Part shown: piece by piece, positions 27,722 through 36,842 of the stretch
Position numbering within the stretch: position 1 is the first letter of the stretch
How the letters are laid out: the number at the start of each line of letters is the position of its first letter
Assembly: GCA_016788785.1 (NCBI GenBank)
Contig: JAEUSM010000007.1
Coordinates: forward strand, 124,001-188,000
Length of the DNA: 64,000 nt
Direction of reading: 5' to 3'
Source of the DNA: Candidatus Kapaibacterium sp.
Lineage (GTDB): Bacteria > Bacteroidota > Ignavibacteria > Kapaibacteriales > JAEUSM01
Position numbers and translations under genes: made by a program
Notes under the pieces: model-generated
Told to the model about the DNA's origin: nothing
Database searches by the model: none
Seen by the model: the letters and a program-made list of their open reading frames with translations, nothing else

Positions 27722-29299
27722 TTAGCGGACAATAGTAACTGGAACGGTGTGAACGCCATTTGGAGAACGCAACTGTAAAAAATATTTTCCAGAGATATAT
27801 TGATCGAATGGTAACGAGATAGAATGATACCCTTCAGAAAACCATTGCGATTCAATCAATGTAGCAACATTTTTCCCTTCCAAACTCGTCAGGTTCACTG
27901 TAATTGCTGCATTGTAAGGAATGTACATTCGAAGCGAGCTGTTAGTTTGAATAGGTGAAGGATATAACTCCGTTATCATGGCTTTAGGCATTCCAATTAT
28001 CTCAGGATATTGATTGGTAGATGAGACTGTGTCCTTTTTTGGTCCCAATTCAATTAATTCATCACCATCTTCATATTGCATAAAGTGAAAATAACAAAGA
28101 AACATTTCATCGATTGTTCGTTCACCCCAAGTAACTACTTTCGGAGGAGTATTGGGGTTAAAGGGATTATCTGAAGTATTATCGTATTCAGCTTCATAAT
28201 ACAATGTTGAGAAGGCAGGTATTTTCACCAATTTTTGAAACGTAAATGCACCCTGCCAATTAAAATCCCATTTTGGAACATTCACCAAAGGTATAGTATC
28301 ACCTTTAAATGTAACAGCATATGCTTTTGCTGCTGTACCCAGCAAGTGTTGGTGAGGTGCCAAAGCATAAACCGATACATCTATGGGGATTAAGTAACTT
28401 GCGACAAATTGTCTTTTTTGATTTGCAGGAATGATGAAAGCTTGCTTTAATTCTCTTGGAGACATAGTTGTTTCAAAAATTTGACGAATCGCAGGTTCGT
28501 TCTTTTTGAAAAATATATTGATTGTCGATTGATCAAACTCTTCAGTAACACTTGCCGCATAATGAATTTGTACCAAAAATTTACCATTTTTAAACATTTT
28601 ATTCCCAATTCCCGGAGGATAGAATCTCGAAGTAGCTCCGGGAACCCAACCTCCATAACTGAGTGTAGGTGAAAATCCAGGTCCACCAAAACCATCATAT
28701 CCTTCTTCTGGTGATTCATCATCACGTAGTTTGGCTTCACCAGTCGTGTCTAACCACATTAGTGCATGATGGACAACCTTTGTATTTCCTGGACGAAACT
28801 CAACTGCAGCAATATCAACATCTTCAGAAATGGGTAAATCTAAGACAAAATTTCTATAACTATCTTTAGAATTACCTTCAATTTTCCATGGATTTTTTAA
28901 CTTTAGCACCAAATCAGGCACCCCTAATTGCGACCCTTTGGGGAAATTGGGCAAAGTAGGCAAATCCGATGGATTTCCTTCTGCCAAACCTTCATCTATC
29001 CATTTACTGATAGCATCTTTTTCTTGTTGAGTCAATATTCGTTCATCTAAGAAATATCCAAAACCCTTTTCCGCTTTCCAAGGTGGCATCGAACCAGATT
29101 GTGTGACTGCACGAATAGTATATGCCATTTGTGAAACTTCCTCGTAATTGGTCAATGGAAATGGTGCAATTTCCCCATCTCGATGACAACTTACACAATG
29201 CTTAAAAATTATAGGGGCAATGTGTTTGTTAAATGTTGTTTGACTAAAAACGTTGGCTGTATAAAGCAAGACGAACAAAATTGTAAAGAATATTTTCAT
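27722..29299 (-). CDS. Cytochrome c-type protein related to copper ascorbate-dependent monooxygenases, with T9SS tail
   Basis: A 525-residue exported protein. After a signal peptide (1-20) there is a heme c site Cys35-x-x-Cys38-His39 (CVSCH) and a GSMPPWKAE segment typical of this family, then a two-domain region related to copper type II monooxygenases containing a VVHHALMWLD motif (histidines near 176-177). The last 80 residues (from ITELYPSPIQTNSS) look like a T9SS sorting domain. The substrate is unknown. The following gene encodes a redoxin seen with this family elsewhere, supporting a functional pair. Confidence 0.83.
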   Translation of the reverse strand: MKIFFTILFVLLYTANVFSQTTFNKHIAPIIFKHCVSCHRDGEIAPFPLTNYEEVSQMAYTIRAVTQSGSMPPWKAEKGFGYFLDERILTQQEKDAISKWIDEGLAEGNPSDLPTLPNFPKGSQLGVPDLVLKLKNPWKIEGNSKDSYRNFVLDLPISEDVDIAAVEFRPGNTKVVHHALMWLDTTGEAKLRDDESPEEGYDGFGGPGFSPTLSYGGWVPGATSRFYPPGIGNKMFKNGKFLVQIHYAASVTEEFDQSTINIFFKKNEPAIRQIFETTMSPRELKQAFIIPANQKRQFVASYLIPIDVSVYALAPHQHLLGTAAKAYAVTFKGDTIPLVNVPKWDFNWQGAFTFQKLVKIPAFSTLYYEAEYDNTSDNPFNPNTPPKVVTWGERTIDEMFLCYFHFMQYEDGDELIELGPKKDTVSSTNQYPEIIGMPKAMITELYPSPIQTNSSLRMYIPYNAAITVNLTSLEGKNVATLIESQWFSEGYHSISLPFDQYISGKYFLQLRSPNGVHTVPVTIVR

Positions 29300-29332
29300 A
29301 TTTATATAATTAGATATGAATAAAAAAAGACA

Positions 29333-29722
29333 CTACTGCAAAGATTTGATGACATTTTGTAATTTAGATTGGACAGTTTTGGCGACCAAACCTAATTCAG
29401 AATTTTGAATGGAGATCATTGATGCCATTGGATCGATTGCAGCAACCTCTGTTTCACTATCAGTTATTTTACGAACAACAACATTACATGGCAACATCAA
29501 TCCAACAAGTTGTTCTTTTTCTATTGCCTCAAATGCTGAAGTTGGATGGCATGCACCTAAAATTATATACGGTGAAATTTCTTTATCAAGTTTATTTTTG
29601 AAAGTTGCAGCCATATCAATTTCAGTTAAAACTCCGAAACCTTCTTGCTGTAAGGCTTCTTTTGTTTTCATAATTGCATCTTCGAAATTTTTTGATATTA
29701 TTGTTTTGAAATAATAAGACAT
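29333..29722 (-). CDS. DUF302 family protein
   Basis: This 129-residue protein matches DUF302: it starts with the alternating strand and helix YFKTIISKNFEDAIMKTKEAL, followed by GFGVLTEIDM and YIILGACHP, and the central MLPCNVVVR. DUF302 is a small cytoplasmic domain of unknown biochemistry, often near thiol or metal genes; its single conserved cysteines here are Cys58 and Cys79. It has its own promoter, which overlaps the terminator of the upstream T9SS gene. Family call secure; function unknown. Confidence 0.9.
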   Translation of the reverse strand: MSYYFKTIISKNFEDAIMKTKEALQQEGFGVLTEIDMAATFKNKLDKEISPYIILGACHPTSAFEAIEKEQLVGLMLPCNVVVRKITDSETEVAAIDPMASMISIQNSELGLVAKTVQSKLQNVIKSLQ

Positions 29723-29753
29723 AGTATCTATTCAGAAAGTTTAACTAATTAAA

Positions 29754-29784
29754 CAAATATACAAAAAAAGGTGTGTCCACAAAA
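29754..29784 (-). promoter_or_regulatory. Promoter of the DUF302 gene, overlapping the preceding terminator
   Basis: On the minus strand, TTTTG (29780-29784) and TATATTTG (29754-29761) are 18 bases apart, close to the TTTG-N19-TAnnTTTG consensus. The -33 box lies in the loop of the terminator hairpin at 29768-29796. The leader before the ATG at 29722 would be about 27 bases. Confidence 0.5.
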
Positions 29785-29796
29785 TGAACACACCTT
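29768..29796 (-). terminator. Rho-independent terminator of the T9SS duplicated-domain gene
   Basis: AAGGTGTGT and ACACACCTT form a perfect 9-bp stem around an 11-base loop, followed on the minus strand by an uninterrupted T-run (the A-run at 29763-29769 on the plus strand). It starts 27 bases after the stop at 29823. Confidence 0.85.
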
Positions 29797-29822
29797 AATT
29801 AGAAAAGTTTGTTTACTTTTAC

Positions 29823-32800
29823 TTATTTGATTACCGAGAATTTCTCAGTTACAAAACCATTTGCTCTTGTAGAAATTTGTACAAAATACACACCAGTTGG
29901 TAACATTGAAGTATTCAATGAAAACTCATAGTATGAGTTATTTTGTTGTACATTTTCAGCAATTGTCGCAACTTCATTACCGAATGAATTTACGATTCTG
30001 ATAGTAACAACATCTTCTTTTGTTAAGTTATAAATGAATCTTGCAACAGAAGTAGCAGGATTTGGAGTAACTTTCACAGAAACTGTAGGAGCCGTATAAC
30101 CAGATTCTACAACACTGGTAGCAGTATCTGCAACATAAACAGCTGTAATAGGCTCATATTCTGACCAAGGTAAATCCCAACGCTCAGTAATACCACCAGT
30201 ATTGAAAGCACCACGATAAGCAACTTGTGTAAAGAAGTTATCATTGATTGCTACAACTGAAGCATTTGTTGCTGAGAAAGATGCAGAAGTTAAAAATGGA
30301 GCATTTGCCGTTGGAGCTGGATTGAAATCATTATCAAACTCATAAGGATTAGATAATGAAGCTACAGCTGGAGATGAAGCATCTACAACGTTATTGAAAC
30401 CTTGAGTTGACAACCAATCAGCTGACAATGCCATAGCACCATCACGACGGAATGGTTCGTTTTTGATACCATACCAACTATTATTTTTGATTTGAATTGA
30501 ATCATTAACAGCTGCTAATTGAGTTTGATTTGACAACAACTCAATACCTCTTGTCCAACCAGTAAAGACGGAATTGAAGATAGATGCACGAGCATTACGA
30601 CGAATCTGAGCACCAGCTCCAAAGCGAGTTGAGAACTGATTGTTTCCGCTACCTGGAGTCCAAGAAATATCTTGAACAGGACCAATTGCAGTTACGTTAG
30701 AAAAGACTGGTCTAGTCATTGGTTGATTATATGATGAGTTTGCATCATTATCAATTTCAAAGGCTTGAGAAGTTGAAACGTCAGCTCTTTTTGGATCACG
30801 TTGAACCAATGCAAATTGAACTTTTCCACTAAAACCATTATCACAATCTAAATCATCGTCTAACGTACTTGTAGCAATAAGATATTTCGCATTCACAGTT
30901 CCACCAAACCACTCGAAAGCATCATCATTACCAAAGCTACATTGGATATATTTCAAGACAGTACGACGACCAACACCACCCATTGTTAAAGAGTTTAACT
31001 CTTGGTTTGGAGCAGCTGCGATACCTGCAAATTCGATACGAACATATTCTAAATGTCCACTTGAGTCATTATCATCTGGAGTAGCTTTACCACCAAACCA
31101 GCCACGAATACGAGTATTCGCATCATCCGCAATTCCACCTTCAAGAGCAGACTCACCACCTGGATGATTAGTTGATGCTTTTCCGCAAATTAACAATCCA
31201 CCCCAATCACCAGAACGACGTTGACCCGGAGGTGCTGATGAAGTCATAATAATTGGTTTATCAGGAGTACCTTTTGCATAAATTTTACCACCGCGGTTCA
31301 CACAAATTGCACTGTTTGTACCAACTTGATCACCAACGATGATTGTTCCCGGAGGAATTACCAACGTAGATCCATCAGCAACAAACACATATCCTTTTAG
31401 ACCATAGATTTTTTTAGCATCTAATGTCTTAACTCCAGTAATTGTTCCTTCCAAAAATTCATCAACAACAATTGCATCTGGACGTTCTACAGTAATTGGG
31501 AAATCACACACATCTGAAACTGCTTCATTTAAAGTACCAGTAGTGTCAACCATGATGATTCTCACCCAGATTTGTTGATTATTTTGAGGTACATTCGGTA
31601 CTCTAAATCCACCAGCAAATACTCCAGAAGCTCTATCAGGACCTGCAGAGTCTTTTCTATTTGATGCACCAGTTAGGTTAGTCCAAGGTCCTGTAGGAGA
31701 CGTTGACCATTGGAAAGTAAAGCGTTGATTATAGGTTCTAATACCATTAACATCAGTTGTATCCCAACGTAAATCTTGAGATGAACCAGCACGGAAAGTC
31801 AACCCATCGGTATTTGGAGCAGTAAGTTTTAAAGCCCCAGTTGGTATAGTAGGTTTTACTACTTGTTTTTCATAAACAGCAGTAATTGGCTCATACTCAG
31901 CCCATGGGAGATCCCAACGCTCAGCAATTGCTGAAGAGAATGCACCTCTAAAACCAACTCGTTCGAAGAATTGGTCATTAATTTTCACAACATTTGGATT
32001 TGTTGCAGTAAATGAAGCACCAGAATTAATTGGCGATGTTACAGAAGGAATTGGATTAAAATCTCTATCTTGTTCGTATGGAGTAGATAGAGCCGCTACA
32101 GAAGGAGATGAAGCATCAATAACGTTATTAAACCCTGAAGTAGTTAACCAATTCAAAGGTAAGGCTTGCGTACCATCGCGACGTAACACTTCATTCTTGA
32201 TTCCATACCAACTATTGTTTTTGATTTGAATTGAATCTCTTACAGCAGCACCTTGAGCTTGATTCGATAACAAATCAATACCACGAGGCCAACCTGTAAA
32301 AACAGAATTGAAGATTGATGCACGTGCATTTCTACGAATTTGAGCAGCTGCACCAAAACGAGTTGAAAATTGATTTGCACCAGCACCAGGAGTCCAAGAA
32401 GTATCTTGAAGTGGGCCAATAGCAGTCACATTTGAAAAAACTGGCGAAGTGAATGGTTCATTGTAAGTAGAATTTGCATCATTATCAATTTCAAACGCTT
32501 GAGATGTTGAAACATCCGCACGTTGAGCATTACGTTGAACTAATGCGAATTGCACCTTACCATTGAAACCATTATCGCAATCCAAATCATCATCTAATGT
32601 ACTTGTAGCAATAAGATATTTTGCATTCACAGTTCCACCGAACCATTCGAATGCATCATCATTACCGAAGCTACATTGAATATTTTTTAAAACTGTACGA
32701 CGACCAACACCACCCATTGTCAAAGAGTTTAACTCTTGGTTGGGAGCAGCAGCAATACCAGCAAATTCAATACGAACATACTCTAAATGACCACTTGAAT

Positions 32801-33641
32801 CGTTATCGTCAGGTGTAATTTTACCACCAAACCAACCACGAATACGAGTATTTGCATCATCAGCAATACCACCCTCTAAAGCTGATTCACCACCTGGATG
32901 ATTTGTAGATGCTTTACCGCAAATCAACAATCCACCCCAGTCACCAGAACGACGTTGACCTGGAGGTGCAGATGAAGTCATGATAATTGGTTTGTCTTTC
33001 GTTCCTTTGGCGTAAATTTTACCGCCACGGTTCACACAAATTGCACTGTTTGTACCAACTTGATCACCAACGATGATTGTTCCCGGAGGAACTACTAATG
33101 TTGCACCATCTGTGACAAAAACATATCCTTTAAGACCATAAATTTTTGTAGCTTCTAAGGTTTTAACTCCAGTTATGTTACCTTCTAAAAACTCATCTAC
33201 GACTATTGCATCTGGACGTTCTACTGTGATTGGGAAATCACAAACATCAGATACTGTCTCATTTAATGAGTTATCTGCATTAACTAAAATAATTCTCACA
33301 TAGATTTGTTGGTTGTTTTGAGGTACATTTGGCACTCTAAAACCACCTGCAAATACACCAGAAGCTCTATTAGGACCAGCAGAGTCAATTCTATTTGACG
33401 CACCAGTCAAATTTGTCCATGGTCCATTTTGTGAGATTGACCATTGAAAAGTAAACCTAGATCTATAGGTTCTGTTTCCTTGAACGTCCGTTGTATCCCA
33501 ACGTAAATCTTGTGACGTTCCAGCTCGGAACGTTACAGCTGTATTTGGAGCAGTAAGCTTCAAAGCGGCAGTAGGTTGTGCGAATGCACTTACACTACAA
33601 ATAACTGTTATGAACAGTGCAGATAGAATTTTACCTATCAT
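29823..33641 (-). CDS. T9SS-exported protein made of two near-identical beta-helix-like halves
   Basis: A 1272-residue secreted protein with a signal peptide (1-22). Residues about 23-590 and 600-1170 are a tandem duplication: each unit has an Ig/fibronectin-like part (ALKLTAPNT to FPITVERP) and a longer part with GTIIVGDQVGTNSAICVNRGG, DWGGLLICGKAS, and NDDAFEWFGGTVNAKY, which has the look of a right-handed parallel beta-helix. The tail from about 1190 is a T9SS sorting domain (VKVTPNPATSVARFIY). Similar proteins in Bacteroidota sit beside TonB receptors; here the receptor gene lies 28 bases upstream on the same strand, so the two are probably co-expressed. Ligand unknown. A strong terminator follows. 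Confidence 0.85.
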   Translation of the reverse strand: MIGKILSALFITVICSVSAFAQPTAALKLTAPNTAVTFRAGTSQDLRWDTTDVQGNRTYRSRFTFQWSISQNGPWTNLTGASNRIDSAGPNRASGVFAGGFRVPNVPQNNQQIYVRIILVNADNSLNETVSDVCDFPITVERPDAIVVDEFLEGNITGVKTLEATKIYGLKGYVFVTDGATLVVPPGTIIVGDQVGTNSAICVNRGGKIYAKGTKDKPIIMTSSAPPGQRRSGDWGGLLICGKASTNHPGGESALEGGIADDANTRIRGWFGGKITPDDNDSSGHLEYVRIEFAGIAAAPNQELNSLTMGGVGRRTVLKNIQCSFGNDDAFEWFGGTVNAKYLIATSTLDDDLDCDNGFNGKVQFALVQRNAQRADVSTSQAFEIDNDANSTYNEPFTSPVFSNVTAIGPLQDTSWTPGAGANQFSTRFGAAAQIRRNARASIFNSVFTGWPRGIDLLSNQAQGAAVRDSIQIKNNSWYGIKNEVLRRDGTQALPLNWLTTSGFNNVIDASSPSVAALSTPYEQDRDFNPIPSVTSPINSGASFTATNPNVVKINDQFFERVGFRGAFSSAIAERWDLPWAEYEPITAVYEKQVVKPTIPTGALKLTAPNTDGLTFRAGSSQDLRWDTTDVNGIRTYNQRFTFQWSTSPTGPWTNLTGASNRKDSAGPDRASGVFAGGFRVPNVPQNNQQIWVRIIMVDTTGTLNEAVSDVCDFPITVERPDAIVVDEFLEGTITGVKTLDAKKIYGLKGYVFVADGSTLVIPPGTIIVGDQVGTNSAICVNRGGKIYAKGTPDKPIIMTSSAPPGQRRSGDWGGLLICGKASTNHPGGESALEGGIADDANTRIRGWFGGKATPDDNDSSGHLEYVRIEFAGIAAAPNQELNSLTMGGVGRRTVLKYIQCSFGNDDAFEWFGGTVNAKYLIATSTLDDDLDCDNGFSGKVQFALVQRDPKRADVSTSQAFEIDNDANSSYNQPMTRPVFSNVTAIGPVQDISWTPGSGNNQFSTRFGAGAQIRRNARASIFNSVFTGWTRGIELLSNQTQLAAVNDSIQIKNNSWYGIKNEPFRRDGAMALSADWLSTQGFNNVVDASSPAVASLSNPYEFDNDFNPAPTANAPFLTSASFSATNASVVAINDNFFTQVAYRGAFNTGGITERWDLPWSEYEPITAVYVADTATSVVESGYTAPTVSVKVTPNPATSVARFIYNLTKEDVVTIRIVNSFGNEVATIAENVQQNNSYYEFSLNTSMLPTGVYFVQISTRANGFVTEKFSVIK
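30134..31844 (-). repeat. Copy 2 of the 1.7-kb intragenic tandem duplication
   Basis: Encodes residues from about 600 to 1169. The two copies are joined by a short linker of about nine residues. Protein-level similarity is very high in the beta-helix-like part and lower toward the end of each unit. Confidence 0.85.
31872..33575 (-). repeat. Copy 1 of a 1.7-kb intragenic tandem duplication
   Basis: Encodes residues 23 to about 590 of the T9SS protein. It aligns with copy 2 along its length, with no large gap seen by eye. A stretch of 64 bases (33028-33091) is identical to 31294-31357 in copy 2, while many other third positions differ. Confidence 0.85.
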
Positions 33642-33669
33642 AAATCACCTTATATAAATTGAATGAATA

Positions 33670-36528
33670 TTATCTAACTCTATAACTCATGGAAAGCGAA
33701 TAATTCGTTCCACGAAGGTTTGTTGCTATCGTTTCTCCACCTTGCAACCATACTAACTGTTGGTTTAAAAGATCACGAAGTGCAAATTTGATTTCATAGC
33801 TATTATCGAACAATGGCTGAGAGATGCTAATATCGATTACATCTCTTGGCATTTCATAGACATGTGGGTCTTCAAAGGTATATATACCTTGTTGAGCAAC
33901 TTGAACAATTCTTCTTCCGAAGCGATTGTATGCGACATTGAAATTTGTTAACCATTCTGGTTGAACATAGGATAAACCAACATTCAATGAATAGGGAGAT
34001 TGTCCCCACATTGCACGTTTATCTGTTACTGAACCTTGCAAAACTTCAATTTGTGATTGAATCCAAGAATAGTTCATTGAGAACAAAACTGGCTCAAACG
34101 AGGAAGAAATAAATCCTAAACCTTTACGAAGTTCGAATTCTAACCCGTAGTTTTGTGCATCGTTTTGTGCATTTGAAAACGTTCTTGTTAATTCAGATTG
34201 AGCAGGGAAAATGGTTTCTTCAATTGCATTTTGGAAATTTTTATAGAATGCTGAAACAGAGATTACTTCTCCCGGATTTGGAAAATACTCGTAACGTAGA
34301 TCGTAGTTTTGAATTAAGGTTCTCACTAAGTTTGGATTACCAGTTTGCAATGCCTGCATTTGGAAGTCATAGAAAGCAAAAGGAGCAAATTCACGAAGTG
34401 AAGGTCTAGTGAGCGTTTGTGAAGCTGAAGCACGAATATTTGTGTTATTATCAACTTTCCAAACGAAATTTATTGAAGGAAGTACATCTAATAAATCTCG
34501 AACAACTTCAATTGAGTCTCCATTGAGTGTAAAAGAATTTAATTTTTGTGTGTTATTTTCAACTCTCACACCGAAAATTGATCGTAATTCTAATCCAAAA
34601 AGAGTAAACGGTAAATCCGCCATTGCATAAGCAGCCGTCAAAACTTCACTCGCATTATACGAATCAGATTTTTTGGAATCTTCAGACATTAAAAATCCAT
34701 CATCATAACGGAAATTACTTTCGTCAAAAATACTATCAGGATGAGCTAAATTCGACTTTCTATTGTAAATATCTTCGGCTAAACCATTTTGTGCTTCAAT
34801 GATTGTAAGTGAACGAGCTTGAAAAGTTCTTCGACGATCTTCATGCAATGCACCAACCTTGATTTTCGAATCAGCATTTAAAGGAATCGTAAGATTAAAT
34901 CCACCAGTCCAAGCATTGTCTAATAGATTCGAGAAGAAACGTCCAGCTTTTGTACCATCACCTTGTTGAGTAGGGAATACATCGGCAGACAAAGGAATTG
35001 TTGAATCGATAGTTTGGCGAGAAAAACGTAATCTTCTAAAATCAGGTTCATCACGTTCTGAAGTTGAATATCCTAATCTCCAATCTAAATTCATATCAGC
35101 TATTGGAAGTGAGTGTTCACCTCCTAATGTACCTGAATACATTGTCTTTTGTACAAACTGAGAAGATACTTGCACTAAATCCAAAAACTGATATCCAACA
35201 TCTTGACCTTCTAAAATAACATATTCATCATCCGATGAAATGTTGTACACATTTTTAAAAGAAATAACATTTGAACCACCAAATTTGAATGCAGTATTGA
35301 ATAAACCAGAAATATTCACTGATCTATTTGATTGTGAACCACTTGTGAAAAAGAATGGTTGTCTATCAGCAAAAATACCGTTTCTATCAATATTGTTAAT
35401 GGAAAATGTATTTCCATAGTTAACTGCAGCAATGAGTCCAATAGCCTCTGTTTCACCAACATTGAACACATCGGAATAGGAAATACCAAAACTTCTATTA
35501 TCTAAAGCTCCAATTGTTTGTCTATTTTGTTGCCAGTTTTCAGATTTAAAAGCTTGTGAAGCGGCAACATATTGTTGTTTAGCACCAGTGGTATCAAAAG
35601 GGTTATTTGCTCTTCTACGTAAATCGTTCAATTCCTCACGGTCTTTTGGAAATAAATTTGGTAATGCTCTCATTCCATCATCTCTTCCCAACCAATCAGT
35701 TGAACTTCTGTTAGAATGTAAAAATGCATTATCCTTAAAGTTTACATTTGAGTTTACAGATGAACCTACTGATACTTTTAATTGGAATGCTTCTGGAAAA
35801 TCAATTGTGCTTAATTGCACTAATCCACCAACGAAATTACCCGGCAAATCAGGAGTGAATGATTTGATTACATTTGCATTCTGTAAAAATTCCGACGGGA
35901 ACATATCAAATGAAAACGACTTTTTATCAGGTTCGGTACTCGTTAGTCCTGCACCATTTAATGTTGTGTTGTTATAGCGTTCGCTGACACCACGTACATA
36001 TAAGAATTTACCACCAACTAACGTAACACCAGATACACGTTTTAATGCTTGACCTGCATCTGAGTCAGGAAGTTTACCAATATCCTCCTGAGAAACTCCA
36101 TCAGAAACTTGAGAAGCATTTTTTCTTCTATTCAAATTTGCAGCAGCATTGTCGTAACTTCGTTGGGCAGTTACAACAACTTCTTCAGTTGATTTTTTCT
36201 CTAAAGGAAGAGAAACATCTAACTTTGTAGTTTTATCAGCTGTGACAATTACATTTTCTATTTTTTTTGTTTGATAACCAATATAGGTAACACGCACAGA
36301 GTATTTTCCTGCAGGAACTTTTGTGATTCTAAATGTTCCTTTTACATCTGAATATGCTCCAAATTTAGTACCTTCTATTAGGATTGAAGCACGAGATAGT
36401 GCCTCACCACTTTCTTGATCAACAACCTTACCTTGAATCACTCCAGTTTGAGCTAAAAGGTTTGTAGTTCCAGAAATAAGTAGCATTGCGAATACAATCG
36501 AAGGCAAAAAGTATAGTTTTTTCAACAT
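33670..36528 (-). CDS. TonB-dependent outer-membrane receptor with carboxypeptidase-like N-terminal domain
   Basis: With the ATG at 36528 it has 952 residues: signal peptide (1-27), a CarboxypepD_reg-like domain (about 28-115, IQGKVVDQESGEALSRASILIEG), a plug domain (about 130-270, with LKRVSGVTLVGGKFLYVRGV) and a 22-strand-type barrel to the end. A TTG further upstream (36564) would start inside the promoter box and lengthen the signal peptide unnaturally. No SusD gene is adjacent; instead the partner is the duplicated T9SS protein. The substrate (iron complex, peptide, glycan or other) cannot be assigned. Confidence 0.93.
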   Translation of the reverse strand: MLKKLYFLPSIVFAMLLISGTTNLLAQTGVIQGKVVDQESGEALSRASILIEGTKFGAYSDVKGTFRITKVPAGKYSVRVTYIGYQTKKIENVIVTADKTTKLDVSLPLEKKSTEEVVVTAQRSYDNAAANLNRRKNASQVSDGVSQEDIGKLPDSDAGQALKRVSGVTLVGGKFLYVRGVSERYNNTTLNGAGLTSTEPDKKSFSFDMFPSEFLQNANVIKSFTPDLPGNFVGGLVQLSTIDFPEAFQLKVSVGSSVNSNVNFKDNAFLHSNRSSTDWLGRDDGMRALPNLFPKDREELNDLRRRANNPFDTTGAKQQYVAASQAFKSENWQQNRQTIGALDNRSFGISYSDVFNVGETEAIGLIAAVNYGNTFSINNIDRNGIFADRQPFFFTSGSQSNRSVNISGLFNTAFKFGGSNVISFKNVYNISSDDEYVILEGQDVGYQFLDLVQVSSQFVQKTMYSGTLGGEHSLPIADMNLDWRLGYSTSERDEPDFRRLRFSRQTIDSTIPLSADVFPTQQGDGTKAGRFFSNLLDNAWTGGFNLTIPLNADSKIKVGALHEDRRRTFQARSLTIIEAQNGLAEDIYNRKSNLAHPDSIFDESNFRYDDGFLMSEDSKKSDSYNASEVLTAAYAMADLPFTLFGLELRSIFGVRVENNTQKLNSFTLNGDSIEVVRDLLDVLPSINFVWKVDNNTNIRASASQTLTRPSLREFAPFAFYDFQMQALQTGNPNLVRTLIQNYDLRYEYFPNPGEVISVSAFYKNFQNAIEETIFPAQSELTRTFSNAQNDAQNYGLEFELRKGLGFISSSFEPVLFSMNYSWIQSQIEVLQGSVTDKRAMWGQSPYSLNVGLSYVQPEWLTNFNVAYNRFGRRIVQVAQQGIYTFEDPHVYEMPRDVIDISISQPLFDNSYEIKFALRDLLNQQLVWLQGGETIATNLRGTNYSLSMSYRVR

Positions 36529-36561
36529 TAGTAGACCGATAGGTTTTTCAAAAAAGTTGTA

Positions 36562-36569
36562 CAAAACTA
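36562..36569 (-). promoter_or_regulatory. -7 box (TAGTTTTG) for the TonB receptor gene
   Basis: Matches TAnnTTTG on the minus strand, 34 bases before the ATG at 36528. The nearest TTTG upstream is only 16 bases away, and part of the tandem repeat, so spacing is not ideal. Confidence 0.4.
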
Positions 36570-36583
36570 CTTATTGCAATATT

Positions 36584-36605
36584 ACCAAATTGTAACCAAA
36601 TTGTA
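36584..36605. repeat. Two tandem copies of ACCAAATTGTA
   Basis: 36584-36594 and 36595-36605 are identical 11-mers, one helical turn apart, directly upstream of the receptor -7 box. This layout would suit a regulator bound on one DNA face; the bound factor is unknown. Confidence 0.45.
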
Positions 36606-36842
36606 AACTATTGGTATCATAGTATTTCTAAACATTCTTTTAGAAGAGTTATAACTTTGTGAAAACATGAATATATGGGAGGTTTTTTTATAAATTACTC
36701 TTGTAAGCTATTTTACTTTTTAGGTAAAGGGCTAAAGGTATTGAAGTTGCTATTCCTCTTTGTTCAAGGGGTCAAGAGTCAATGAAACTTTCTACAGTTC
36801 TTTTCGTCATATAGTTTCAATTGTTTCTACATTAAAAAGTGT

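Larger units (their letters stand above)
36529..36842. other. Divergent intergenic region (314 bases)
   Basis: Separates the TonB receptor gene from the plus-strand exported-protein gene and must carry both promoters. It holds a TAGTTTTG box for the receptor and a perfect 11-base tandem repeat. I found no open frame with coding character, tRNA or convincing hairpin in the remainder. Confidence 0.6.
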
